From positions 744,001 through 808,000 of the forward strand of contig CP054180.1 in assembly GCA_015709635.1 (NCBI GenBank): a stretch of 64,000 bases of DNA, given 5' to 3'. Positions within the stretch are counted from its first letter, which is position 1. Every line of letters begins with the position of its first letter. The translations under genes were made by a program, and so were the position numbers. The DNA is from Gammaproteobacteria bacterium (GTDB lineage Bacteria > Pseudomonadota > Gammaproteobacteria > Burkholderiales > Nitrosomonadaceae). Of this stretch, positions 8,382-15,790 are shown piece after piece. The notes below the pieces were generated by a model, which saw nothing but the letters and a program-made list of their open reading frames with translations, ran no database searches and was not told the origin of the DNA.

Positions 8382-10685
8382 ATGAACATGATGAAATATT
8401 TTTTTGCCGGTTGTGCACTGTTGTCTGTTTTGGTGCTGAATGCGTGCCAAACAGCCGAACCACTGCCGGTCAAGCACGGAAATCCCGAGATTTTGTGGGA
8501 TACCTGGGGTGTTCCGCATATCGTTGCGGCTCACGATAGCGATGCTTTTTATGCGTTTGGCTGGGCGCAGATGCGCGGCCACGCCGATCTGCTGCTCAAA
8601 TTGTATGCGATGGCGCGGGGACGCGGTGCCGAATACTTTGGTGAAGATTATCTGGCCACGGATCGCTCGGTTCGTTTGCTCGGTATTCCAGCACTGGCCG
8701 AACAGTGGTATCAACAGCAGGAACCTGGATTCAAAGACAATTTGGCGGCATTTGCCGCTGGCATTAATGATTTTGCCCGCCGCCACCCTGAAGCGATTTC
8801 CGCTCAAGTAAAAACTGTTCTGCCGGTAACGCCTCAAGACATCATTGCGCATACCACGCGAGTAATGGCTATTTTTGTCGCTGGCATTTCGGAATGCGGC
8901 GCCGTGCTGCCGGGATTTGATTTTAATGACCAGCCTCCAGGATCAAATGGCTGGGCATTGGGTGCCAAGTTTTCCAGCAGTGGCAATGCGATGTTGCTCG
9001 CCAATCCCCATTTGAGCTGGCACGGTATGGAAACACTGTTTGAAGCCCACATTCTGTTGCCCGATGTGAATCTCTATGGTGCAGCTTTGGTTGGATCACC
9101 TGTTCTACAAATTGCGTTTAACGATCATTTGGGCTGGACACATACAGTGAATCCCATGGATGGCTGTGATTTATACCAGCTAAGGCTGACCGGTAACCAC
9201 TTGAGTAATGGTTATTGGCTTGATGACGTGGCACATGATTTCATAGTGAGCAGCGAAACCATCCGGATTCGCCGGGCGGATGGCCGCGTGGATAGCGAAG
9301 TGTTGACAGTCCACCGCGCTGCACAGGGGCCGGTAATCGAGCATGCCGGAGAAATTCTGTCGATACGTTTGGCGTTACTTGAAACACCATTACTGGCCGG
9401 CATGAATCAGCAATGGTGGGAGATGGGGCGTGCCACGCATTTGGAAAAGTTTCAGGAAATCTTGTCGGGCGGGCATTTGCCTTTGTTTAATGTGATATAC
9501 GCTGATGCTGATAAACATGTGATGCTCGCATTCAACGGCATAATTCCACAACGTCCGGCCGGTGATACGGTTTTTTGGCGAAAGCCCGTTGCTGGCGATG
9601 ATTCCCGGTTGATCTGGAAGCAAGTGCATCATTATCAGGATTTGCCCAAAACCATTAATCCGGACTCCGGCTGGGTTCAGAATAGCAATGGCGCGCCATG
9701 GTATATGACCTTGCCTATGCTTGAGAAAAATCAGTACCCGGGAAATATGACTGCCGATGTTACCAATAATCGTGAATTGCAAGGCTTGCGGATGCTGGCG
9801 TCCCGGCAAGAAATGAGTTTTGAAGAATTGATTGCTGCCAAGCATTCGACACACTCACTGGCAGCGGATCAATTGCTGGATGATTTGTCATCCATCGCGC
9901 TTGCTAGCAGCGACCCACTCGTACATCAGGCTGCGGCAATATGGCATCGATGGGATCGGCAGTTTCTGGCGGAAAGCCGCGGTGCAAGGCTTTTCAGTCT
10001 TTGGTTCGAAAAATGGGTTGAAGCTACGATCGCCAAAGCAACTAGAGCAAACCCTGATTACGTGTTTACTCCTAATCAATTACTAGGCAATCTTTTTTAT
10101 TCGCAACCGTTTGATTCTTCCAGACCATTGATTACGCCGTATGGTCTGGCTGACAAGCCGCTTGCGCTGAATGCTCTACGGGAAGCCATCACCCAGTTGC
10201 TTGCCGAGACCGGAAAGCTCGATATTACTTGGGGTGAAGTCGCTCGCTTGCGCCGGGATGGATCCGATTTTCCTGGTAATGGCGCTGATACGGACTTGGG
10301 GGTTTTCAGGGAAATTGTCTACGAACCGGATGTCGATGGAAAATTGAAATCCTCTTATGGAGATTCGTTTATTGCAGTCATTGAGTTTTCCAAACCGGTG
10401 CATGCACAAGTACTGATGACCTACGGCAATGCAACACAACCCCCATTTTTTGAAACGTATAACCCATTAGAACTAACCGCAAAACAGCAATTACGTCCTG
10501 CCTGGCGCAGTCGAAATGAGATTGAGGATAATGTGAAGCTTCGTGAAATTCTGACTCATGCACCGGACCATATGAACCTTGATAACCTTCAACTTGTAAA
10601 CATTCGAACAATCGCTGTGCAGTCCTGCGGTGGCGTCTGGGCAATTTTGCATCCCTATCCAGCCATTCAGCGAGCTGTGATTTAA
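8382..10685 (+). CDS. penicillin/AHL-acylase-type Ntn hydrolase lipoprotein, 3' end altered by an IS21 remnant
   Basis: Amide hydrolase of the penicillin acylase family (substrates include acyl-homoserine lactones and beta-lactams). A lipoprotein signal peptide with lipobox LNAC follows the start chosen at 8382 (ATGs at 8388 and 8391 are alternatives; the frame also extends upstream into the ligase gene). The autocatalytic Ser is in GSNGWALG (Ser188), separating alpha and beta chains. The family C-terminal signature LRPAWRSRNEIE is present near 10495. The authentic part ends near 10568; the last about 39 residues to the stop at 10685 are read from the opposite strand of an istA fragment. Loss is small, so the enzyme may still fold. 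Position after the acyl-CoA ligase suggests a shared acyl substrate. Confidence 0.82.
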   Translation: MNMMKYFFAGCALLSVLVLNACQTAEPLPVKHGNPEILWDTWGVPHIVAAHDSDAFYAFGWAQMRGHADLLLKLYAMARGRGAEYFGEDYLATDRSVRLLGIPALAEQWYQQQEPGFKDNLAAFAAGINDFARRHPEAISAQVKTVLPVTPQDIIAHTTRVMAIFVAGISECGAVLPGFDFNDQPPGSNGWALGAKFSSSGNAMLLANPHLSWHGMETLFEAHILLPDVNLYGAALVGSPVLQIAFNDHLGWTHTVNPMDGCDLYQLRLTGNHLSNGYWLDDVAHDFIVSSETIRIRRADGRVDSEVLTVHRAAQGPVIEHAGEILSIRLALLETPLLAGMNQQWWEMGRATHLEKFQEILSGGHLPLFNVIYADADKHVMLAFNGIIPQRPAGDTVFWRKPVAGDDSRLIWKQVHHYQDLPKTINPDSGWVQNSNGAPWYMTLPMLEKNQYPGNMTADVTNNRELQGLRMLASRQEMSFEELIAAKHSTHSLAADQLLDDLSSIALASSDPLVHQAAAIWHRWDRQFLAESRGARLFSLWFEKWVEATIAKATRANPDYVFTPNQLLGNLFYSQPFDSSRPLITPYGLADKPLALNALREAITQLLAETGKLDITWGEVARLRRDGSDFPGNGADTDLGVFREIVYEPDVDGKLKSSYGDSFIAVIEFSKPVHAQVLMTYGNATQPPFFETYNPLELTAKQQLRPAWRSRNEIEDNVKLREILTHAPDHMNLDNLQLVNIRTIAVQSCGGVWAILHPYPAIQRAVI

Positions 10686-10863
10686 AACTACCTAATTTCG
10701 GTGTCGGTTGAATTTTACGTTGATATATCGGTTCCGCATCACTTCTTAATGCCTTGCGAACCGTTTGACGTGACAGCCCCAGACTATTTGCAATCGCACT
10801 GATGCTTTCTTTGCTTATGAAATGTCGGCGCCTGATTTCGGCTATGTGTTCCATTGTTATCAC
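10569..10863 (-). pseudogene. istA: truncated IS21 transposase IstA (N-terminal part)
   Basis: About 98 residues resembling the start of IstA: a helix-turn-helix (ISKESISAIANSLGLSRQT, residues 16-34) followed by the segment with AEWLDRD and RRHRRTAQRLFE, ending at VEGYQGSY. Beyond that the frame continues to 10378, but the residues are antisense acylase sequence and do not belong to the transposase. The DDE catalytic domain is absent, so the protein cannot transpose. Confidence 0.75.
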
Positions 10864-10967
10864 TCCAGGGTACTCCGACTAAATGTCGGATTTTCTCATC
10901 CATAGGGTGGAAACTTTTCAATGTTGATTTCACCCTTTCCCTGGTAATTTTTGCATGTTGATTAACA
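10569..10967 (-). mobile_element. IS21-family remnant: left end plus 5' part of istA
   Basis: On the minus strand the segment begins near 10967 with TGTTAATCAACATG, then repeated CAACAT- and GGGTGAAA-like blocks as found in multi-repeat IS21 left ends, and runs into a truncated istA. The other end, istB and any target duplication are missing. The inner border is near 10568, where IstA-like coding stops and acylase coding begins. A deletion probably fused the IS21 end to the acylase gene. Family assignment rests on the IstA-like protein; the exact terminus is an inference. Confidence 0.6.
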
Positions 10968-11060
10968 TTCTGTACTTCAGTCCAAAGTAATCTGGATAGA
11001 AGCTGATCTCATTTAAGGAATGTTATTTTTTGAGCTATATTGTAATTGACAATAAGTTTA

Positions 11061-11090
11061 AAAATAAAACACGCATTACCAATGCAAAAA
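11061..11090 (-). terminator. probable intrinsic terminator of the cbb operon
   Basis: On the minus strand, about 20 bases after the stop of the 122-residue gene, GCATT-GGT-AATGC (11085-11073) forms a short hairpin followed by a T-rich run GTGTTTTATTTTT. It lies at the end of the RuBisCO operon. The stem is only five pairs, so strength is uncertain. Confidence 0.5.
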
Positions 11091-11106
11091 AACTTATGAA
11101 TAATTA

Positions 11107-11475
11107 TTAGTTGTTAATGATGGAGTGAGGAGGTAGCATAATTTTTTCAAGTGCCTGATCCAAATCATCCAGAGCTGAACCCATGATAAGACCTGCACAA
11201 CTATGGTACAACCACAATTCACAAGGGACAGGCTGAATTAAATTCCGTCGCCCATGAATTTGAAACTCCCGCCATGACAAAATGGGCTGATCATCTGCAT
11301 TGCTATCTACACATAGCCACATGGTATTGCTTAAAATGACTTCTAATCCACGGTGCTGTTGTAAGGCAACTCGCAGTGGATAGCCTAATCGAAGCAGCGC
11401 CAGTCGCCCACGGTTATAACAAGTTGCTTCTATCGTTTTTGGGAAAATGCGCCAAGGTAGGGTCAGCGTTTCCAT
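11107..11475 (-). CDS. unrecognised 122-residue protein, last gene of the RuBisCO operon
   Basis: I do not recognise this protein. It has no signal peptide and no membrane helix. Sequence features are two Cys residues in the second half and one near the N-terminus, several Trp residues, and a motif-like stretch LWLYHSCAGLIMGSALDDLDQALEK near the C-terminus. It starts 18 bases after the cbbX stop, in the same orientation and with the same AT-rich base use as cbbX, so it is probably cotranscribed with cbbLSX. A role in RuBisCO assembly, repair or metabolite removal would fit the location, but nothing in the sequence shows it. It is not CbbY, CbbQ, CbbO or a carboxysome protein. Confidence 0.7.
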   Translation of the reverse strand: METLTLPWRIFPKTIEATCYNRGRLALLRLGYPLRVALQQHRGLEVILSNTMWLCVDSNADDQPILSWREFQIHGRRNLIQPVPCELWLYHSCAGLIMGSALDDLDQALEKIMLPPHSIINN

Positions 11476-11493
11476 CGCTAAAAGATGTTGTGT

Positions 11494-12441
11494 TTAATTT
11501 TTATTTATTTTTTTAGTATGGGGCATACTATCCAGCGTATTTTCAAGAAAAACACGACTCGCTAGAATATCTTCCGCTTCTAATGTCATGAGATCAATTT
11601 TAGCTAATGATTTCTTTGTTCCAGAAAATAATCGATTTGCTTGCCGAAGCCGAGCACGATCAAGAGCGTTACGAACCGAGCGAGCATTGGCGAAATGCTC
11701 TGATTTCATACGCAAGCGGATATATTTTCCAAAAGCCTCTTCTCCGGCTTCACTGAAACAGTAATTCTGGCTTGCTAACATCAATTTAGCTATCGCAACT
11801 AACTCATCTGCACCGTAATCCGGAAAGTCGATGTGGTGCGCTATACGCGAGCGCATTCCGGGATTGCTATGGAAGAATTTATCCATGCGATCTTTATAGC
11901 CTGCCAGAATAACCACCAAGTCTTCGCGATTATTTTCCATCGTTTGCAACAGAATTTCTATTGATTCTGCGCCATAATCACGTTCGTTCTCTGGTTTATA
12001 AAGATAATAAGCCTCATCGATAAAAAGAACTCCCCCCATCGCTTTTTTTATTACTTCTTTTGTTTTGGGTGCGGTATGTCCAATGTATTGACCGACTAAG
12101 TCATCTCGGGTTACCGAAACCAGGTGCCCTTCACGTACATAGCCTAGGCGATGTAAGATTTCCGCCATACGCAGAGCTACTGTCGTTTTTCCAGTACCAG
12201 GATTTCCAGTAAAACACATATGTAAACTGGGTGCTCCCGCAGATAATCCCAGTTGTTTACGTACACGATCGACAAGCAACAATGCTGCGGTTTCACGAAT
12301 GCGAGTCTTCACAGGGATTAAACCAATCAACTCCTGATCAAGTTTCTCCAGTACTTCCTGAATATTAGATGCTTGGAACTCTGCATCCAAGTCAATCAAT
12401 GGATCTTTAGTCGGTTTTAAGTTTTTAGACTGCTTAGACAT
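11494..12441 (-). CDS. cbbX: red-type RuBisCO activase CbbX (AAA+ ATPase)
   Basis: Ring-forming ATPase that frees red-type RuBisCO from inhibitory sugar phosphates by pulling on the C-terminus of the large subunit. In 315 residues it shows Walker A GNPGTGKTT (79-87, Lys85), Walker B VLFIDEA (Asp142/Glu143), and downstream arginines in GMRSRIAHHIDFP and NARSVRNALDRARLRQ that match sensor and arginine-finger regions. Length agrees with Rhodobacter CbbX (about 310). The gene follows cbbS after 154 bases that contain a strong hairpin, so its expression may be lower than that of cbbLS. Confidence 0.95.
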   Translation of the reverse strand: MSKQSKNLKPTKDPLIDLDAEFQASNIQEVLEKLDQELIGLIPVKTRIRETAALLLVDRVRKQLGLSAGAPSLHMCFTGNPGTGKTTVALRMAEILHRLGYVREGHLVSVTRDDLVGQYIGHTAPKTKEVIKKAMGGVLFIDEAYYLYKPENERDYGAESIEILLQTMENNREDLVVILAGYKDRMDKFFHSNPGMRSRIAHHIDFPDYGADELVAIAKLMLASQNYCFSEAGEEAFGKYIRLRMKSEHFANARSVRNALDRARLRQANRLFSGTKKSLAKIDLMTLEAEDILASRVFLENTLDSMPHTKKINKN

Positions 12442-12559
12442 GTTTGATCATCTCTATAGGATAGATACTGGCAACATATATCTATTGTATTAATTTAATT
12501 GTTAGAACTATTCTGTTTAATATAAATAAATTTCTTAAGCTACCCTTGGGTTGTTAACC

Positions 12560-12588
12560 AACTCTCTCTTCTTAAAGAAGAGAGAGTT
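12560..12588 (-). promoter_or_regulatory. strong hairpin between cbbS and cbbX
   Basis: AACTCTCTCTTCTT and AAGAAGAGAGAGTT are perfect complements separated by one base, so the RNA can form a stem of about 12 pairs with a tight loop, starting 8 bases after the cbbS stop. No T-run follows on the minus strand, so it looks more like an RNA-stabilising or partial-termination hairpin than a full intrinsic terminator. It would set a high cbbLS to cbbX ratio. Confidence 0.65.
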
Positions 12589-12595
12589 CTTGCTA

Positions 12596-13030
12596 TTAGT
12601 AGCGTTCAGCTTCTGGTTTGTCGGTTGCATAGGAATGGATGGTATAACTAATACTCCGTCCTGCACCTTCGTTACGTACTAAACCAAAACCTGGCTCTTT
12701 CTTAGGTCGGTTGACAATATATGACATTGTTGGACTTTCCACTCCGCGTGTCGAGTTAAATGCGGTAACGCGGATATAGTGATTTGGAAAAGTTTTACGA
12801 CAGCTATTGATTTCCATCAAAATTCCAGCAGGATCCTTCAAATCAAACATTGGATTACCAAACATTTCCCAATAGGTATTCCGTGGATGAGGGTCATCTG
12901 TGTATTCTATTCCGATTGCCCAGCCATTTTTCAACGCATATTTGAGTTGTGCTGAAATTTGCTTGTCGGTCAACGGGGGAAGGAAAGAAAATTGCCCCTG
13001 TGTAAGTATATTACCTGGATTGGTCATCAT
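12596..13030 (-). CDS. cbbS: RuBisCO small subunit, red-type form IC
   Basis: Small subunit of ribulose-1,5-bisphosphate carboxylase/oxygenase, which caps the L8 core. The 144-residue protein has QGQFSFLPPLTD near the N-terminus, the conserved EYTDDPHPRNTYWEMFG block and the C-terminal extension (GAGRSISYTIHSYATDKPE) that forms the beta-hairpin typical of red-type enzymes. An AGGAGA ribosome binding site lies 7 bases before the ATG at 13030; a second ATG three bases later is also possible. The gene begins 20 bases after the cbbL stop. Confidence 0.97.
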   Translation of the reverse strand: MMTNPGNILTQGQFSFLPPLTDKQISAQLKYALKNGWAIGIEYTDDPHPRNTYWEMFGNPMFDLKDPAGILMEINSCRKTFPNHYIRVTAFNSTRGVESPTMSYIVNRPKKEPGFGLVRNEGAGRSISYTIHSYATDKPEAERY

Positions 13031-13050
13031 AATTGTTTCTCCTAAAATGG

Positions 13051-14526
13051 TTAAACGCTTGCAGTTGTGGATGGCACAAAGTCAGCGGTATCAGTAGAAT
13101 CGTAATTAAAGGTGATATCTTTCCACGTATCCAGCGCTTGTTTGAGCGGCGTGCACCACTTTGCAGCATCTGCAAGAATTTGCGGACCTTCTTTGACGTA
13201 ATCCCGACCTTCATTACGGGCCAAAACCATAGCTTCGAGTGCAACACGATTTGCTGTTGCGCCTGCTTGGATCCCTTGAGGGTGTCCAATGGTGCCGCCA
13301 CCGAACTGCAATATCACATCTTCGCCGAGATAATCAATTAATTGATGCATCTGACCTGCATGAATACCACCTGAAGCAACTGGCATGACTTTATTGAGTG
13401 AGGCCCAGTCTTGATCAAAGAACAATCCATGTTCTAGATTTTTTTCAGTGTGTGTGTCACGCAAGGTATCGTAAAAACCTTTGATCATAAGTGGATCGCC
13501 TTCAAGCTTCCCAACAACCGTGCCTGCATGAATGTGATCTACTCCGGCCATACGCATCCACTTGCAGATAACACGGAAATTCATACCATGGTTTTTTTGA
13601 CGTGAGTAGGTTGAATTACCTGCACGATGCAGATGCAGTATCATGTCGTTCCTCCGTGCCCATTTCGCCATAGACTGAATTGCGGTATAGCCGATTACCA
13701 GATCGATCATAACAATGACTGAACCTAAGGATTTCGCAAATTCTGCACGTTCATACATGTCTTCCATAGTTCCAGCAGTAACATTCAAATAATGCCCTTT
13801 GACTTCACCTGTAGCCGCAGATGCTTTGTTCACTGCTTCCATGCAGTACAGGAAGCGATCACGCCAGTGCATAAAAGGTTGTGAGTTAATATTCTCATCA
13901 TCTTTCATGAAATCCAGACCGCCTTTAAGTCCTTCGTATACAACGCGTCCGTAGTTACGTCCAGAAAGACCCAGTTTTGGTTTAGTCGTTGCACCCAGTA
14001 ACGGGCGACCAAATTTATCCAAACGTTCACGTTCTACCACGATACCTGTTGCAGGGCCTTGGAAAGTTTTGAGGTAAGCAACTGGAATGCGCATATCTTC
14101 CAAACGCAATGCCTTGACCGCTTTGAATCCAAACACATTACCAATAATGGAAGCGGTTAAGTTTGCGATCGAACCTTCTTCGAATAGATCTATATCATAG
14201 GCGATATAAGCAAAGTATTGCGCTTCGTTTTTAGTGCCCGGACCTGTATTGGGAACAAGTTCAGACCTATATGCTTTGGCACGATATAGTTCACATGCAG
14301 TCAGTCGATCTGTCCATACAACGGTCCATGTTGCCGTAGAAGATTCACCTGCGACCGCTGCTGCTGCTTCTTCATGATCTACTCCCGGTTGTGGAGTAAT
14401 GCGAAATAGCGCAATAACATCTGTATCTTTGGGCTTGTAATCGGGTTCCCAGTAGCCCATCTTTTTATATGGAATGACGCCAGATTTGTAACGTTCTTTA
14501 CCTTCTTTCATAGTTTCTGAAGCCAT
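13051..14526 (-). CDS. cbbL: RuBisCO large subunit, red-type form IC
   Basis: Catalytic subunit that fixes CO2 onto ribulose-1,5-bisphosphate in the Calvin cycle. With the ATG at 14526 (GGAG 7 bases upstream) the protein has 491 residues. The active-site lysine is in ATTKPKLGLSGRNYGR (Lys182), the carbamylated lysine in GLDFMKDDEN (Lys208), and HIHAGTVVGKLEGD supplies the loop-6 lysine. An in-frame GTG at 14538 lengthens the frame but ignores the ribosome binding site. The sequence is form IC (DYKPKDTDVIALF near the N-terminus, as in Nitrosospira and Rhodobacter types), unlike the form IA enzyme of Nitrosomonas europaea. It is divergent from cbbR. Confidence 0.98.
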   Translation of the reverse strand: MASETMKEGKERYKSGVIPYKKMGYWEPDYKPKDTDVIALFRITPQPGVDHEEAAAAVAGESSTATWTVVWTDRLTACELYRAKAYRSELVPNTGPGTKNEAQYFAYIAYDIDLFEEGSIANLTASIIGNVFGFKAVKALRLEDMRIPVAYLKTFQGPATGIVVERERLDKFGRPLLGATTKPKLGLSGRNYGRVVYEGLKGGLDFMKDDENINSQPFMHWRDRFLYCMEAVNKASAATGEVKGHYLNVTAGTMEDMYERAEFAKSLGSVIVMIDLVIGYTAIQSMAKWARRNDMILHLHRAGNSTYSRQKNHGMNFRVICKWMRMAGVDHIHAGTVVGKLEGDPLMIKGFYDTLRDTHTEKNLEHGLFFDQDWASLNKVMPVASGGIHAGQMHQLIDYLGEDVILQFGGGTIGHPQGIQAGATANRVALEAMVLARNEGRDYVKEGPQILADAAKWCTPLKQALDTWKDITFNYDSTDTADFVPSTTASV

Positions 14527-14705
14527 AGTTATCTCCACGTTATTGAAAAATCCACGCTATAAACTTTAGTTAGGAAGTAGCCATCAGCGGGTGAAGTTAT
14601 AGTAGGATCTTTAAATCATAAATAACAATCAATTGTTTCTATAGTTGTGATAGATTTATGTCTATGATAGATTTTATCTAATTATAAAAATAAAAGGAGA
14701 AACCC
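14527..14705. promoter_or_regulatory. cbbR-cbbL divergent control region with direct repeats
   Basis: This 179-base AT-rich region must hold both promoters. Two copies of TGATAGATTT-T-AT, at 14648-14659 and 14665-14677, are spaced 17 bases apart, and an interrupted palindrome AACAA-TCAA-TTGTT lies just upstream near 14625-14638. LysR-type regulators usually bind such T-rich and A-rich repeats near their own gene, so this is the likely CbbR operator. The core promoter boxes are not convincing enough to place. Confidence 0.45.
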
Positions 14706-15650
14706 ATGCGTCACAGCACTTTACGGCAGCTTGAAGTATTTGAAGCGATTGCTCGCTTGAAAAGCTTTACCCGTGCTGCCGAGGAGTTATTCTTGACACA
14801 ACCAACCGTATCGATGCAAATCAAGAAACTGACGAATGAGATTGGTTTACCTTTGTTTGAGCAGATTGGTAAAAAAATCTATCTGACCGATGCAGGAAAA
14901 GAGCTATATCAAACCTGCTTGGGTATTTTTGAACATTTTTCCCGTTTTGAAATGATCGCGTCCGATATGAAAGGCATGAAATCAGGAAAATTGCGGCTTG
15001 CGGTGGTCACTACCGCGAAATATTTTACGCCACGTTTACTGGGCATGTTTTGTCAGAAATACCCTGGCATAGATGTTGTACTGAAAGTAACGAATCGCGA
15101 ACGTGTCCTGGAAAGATTGATCAGCAACCAAGACGATCTCTATGTCTTGGGTCAAGTTCCAAAATCAATTGATGCCGTGGCGGAAGTATTTTTGGATAAT
15201 CCATTAATTGTTCTAGCAGCGACGAATCATCCGCTTGCCAATGAAAAGCAGATTACTATTGATCGCATATGTGATGAACCATTTATTATGCGTGAACCAG
15301 GTTCTGGAACAAGGCTGGCGACAGAGCGTTTTTTTCTAGAACACAATAAGAAATTAAAAATCCGGATGGAGTTAGGCAGCAATGAAGCCATTAAACAAGC
15401 AGTCATTGGAGGATTAGGTATAGCCATCTTATCACGACATACTTTAGCCTCAGATGCGTCTATGGGACAGCTTACTATACTTGATGTTAAGGAGTTTCCT
15501 ATCAATCGCAATTGGTATTTTGCTTACCCATCCGGGAAACAATTATCTATTGTTGCACAAGCATTTCTAGAATACTTAAAGCAAGCTCCTGAATTTCTCA
15601 GGAATTTATCTACTCCTCACTCAACTATTGGATATCCTGTTATTAAATAG
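14706..15650 (+). CDS. cbbR: LysR-type regulator of the Calvin-cycle genes
   Basis: Transcription factor expected to activate cbbLSX in response to a Calvin-cycle metabolite such as RuBP or NADPH. The 314-residue protein has an N-terminal winged helix-turn-helix (LRQLEVFEAIARLKSFTRAAEELFLTQPTVSMQIKKL, residues 6-42) and a C-terminal effector domain (about 90-300). An AAAGGAG ribosome binding site precedes the ATG. It is divergent from cbbL with 179 bases between them, the classical CbbR arrangement. Confidence 0.93.
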   Translation: MRHSTLRQLEVFEAIARLKSFTRAAEELFLTQPTVSMQIKKLTNEIGLPLFEQIGKKIYLTDAGKELYQTCLGIFEHFSRFEMIASDMKGMKSGKLRLAVVTTAKYFTPRLLGMFCQKYPGIDVVLKVTNRERVLERLISNQDDLYVLGQVPKSIDAVAEVFLDNPLIVLAATNHPLANEKQITIDRICDEPFIMREPGSGTRLATERFFLEHNKKLKIRMELGSNEAIKQAVIGGLGIAILSRHTLASDASMGQLTILDVKEFPINRNWYFAYPSGKQLSIVAQAFLEYLKQAPEFLRNLSTPHSTIGYPVIK

Positions 15651-15689
15651 CTGGTTCATTGTGTAACCGAATGTAATGAAATAAGTTAT

Positions 15690-15709
15690 AAAATATTACA
15701 ATATTTTTT
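15690..15709 (+). terminator. weak AT-only hairpin after cbbR
   Basis: AAAATATT-AC-AATATTTT followed by TTC forms an eight-pair all-AT stem 40 bases after the cbbR stop and just before the first IS terminus. It may end the cbbR transcript, but an AT-only stem is weak. Confidence 0.3.
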
Positions 15710-15727
15710 CTTTGGGGCTGTAGTAGA

Positions 15728-15764
15728 TCAGGTTAAATCTGAGTCCAAAGTTTGAGTATTTTTA
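15728..15764 (-). pseudogene. C-terminal tail of the split IS1595-type transposase
   Basis: When the inserted element is removed, the minus-strand frame from 18213 continues into this segment, giving PKNTQTLDSDLT and a TGA stop at 15728-15730. This supports the reconstruction that one transposase gene was cut by a later insertion with duplication of TTA. Confidence 0.5.
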
Positions 15765-15790
15765 GGGCATGTGGACAATTAAATTGTATA

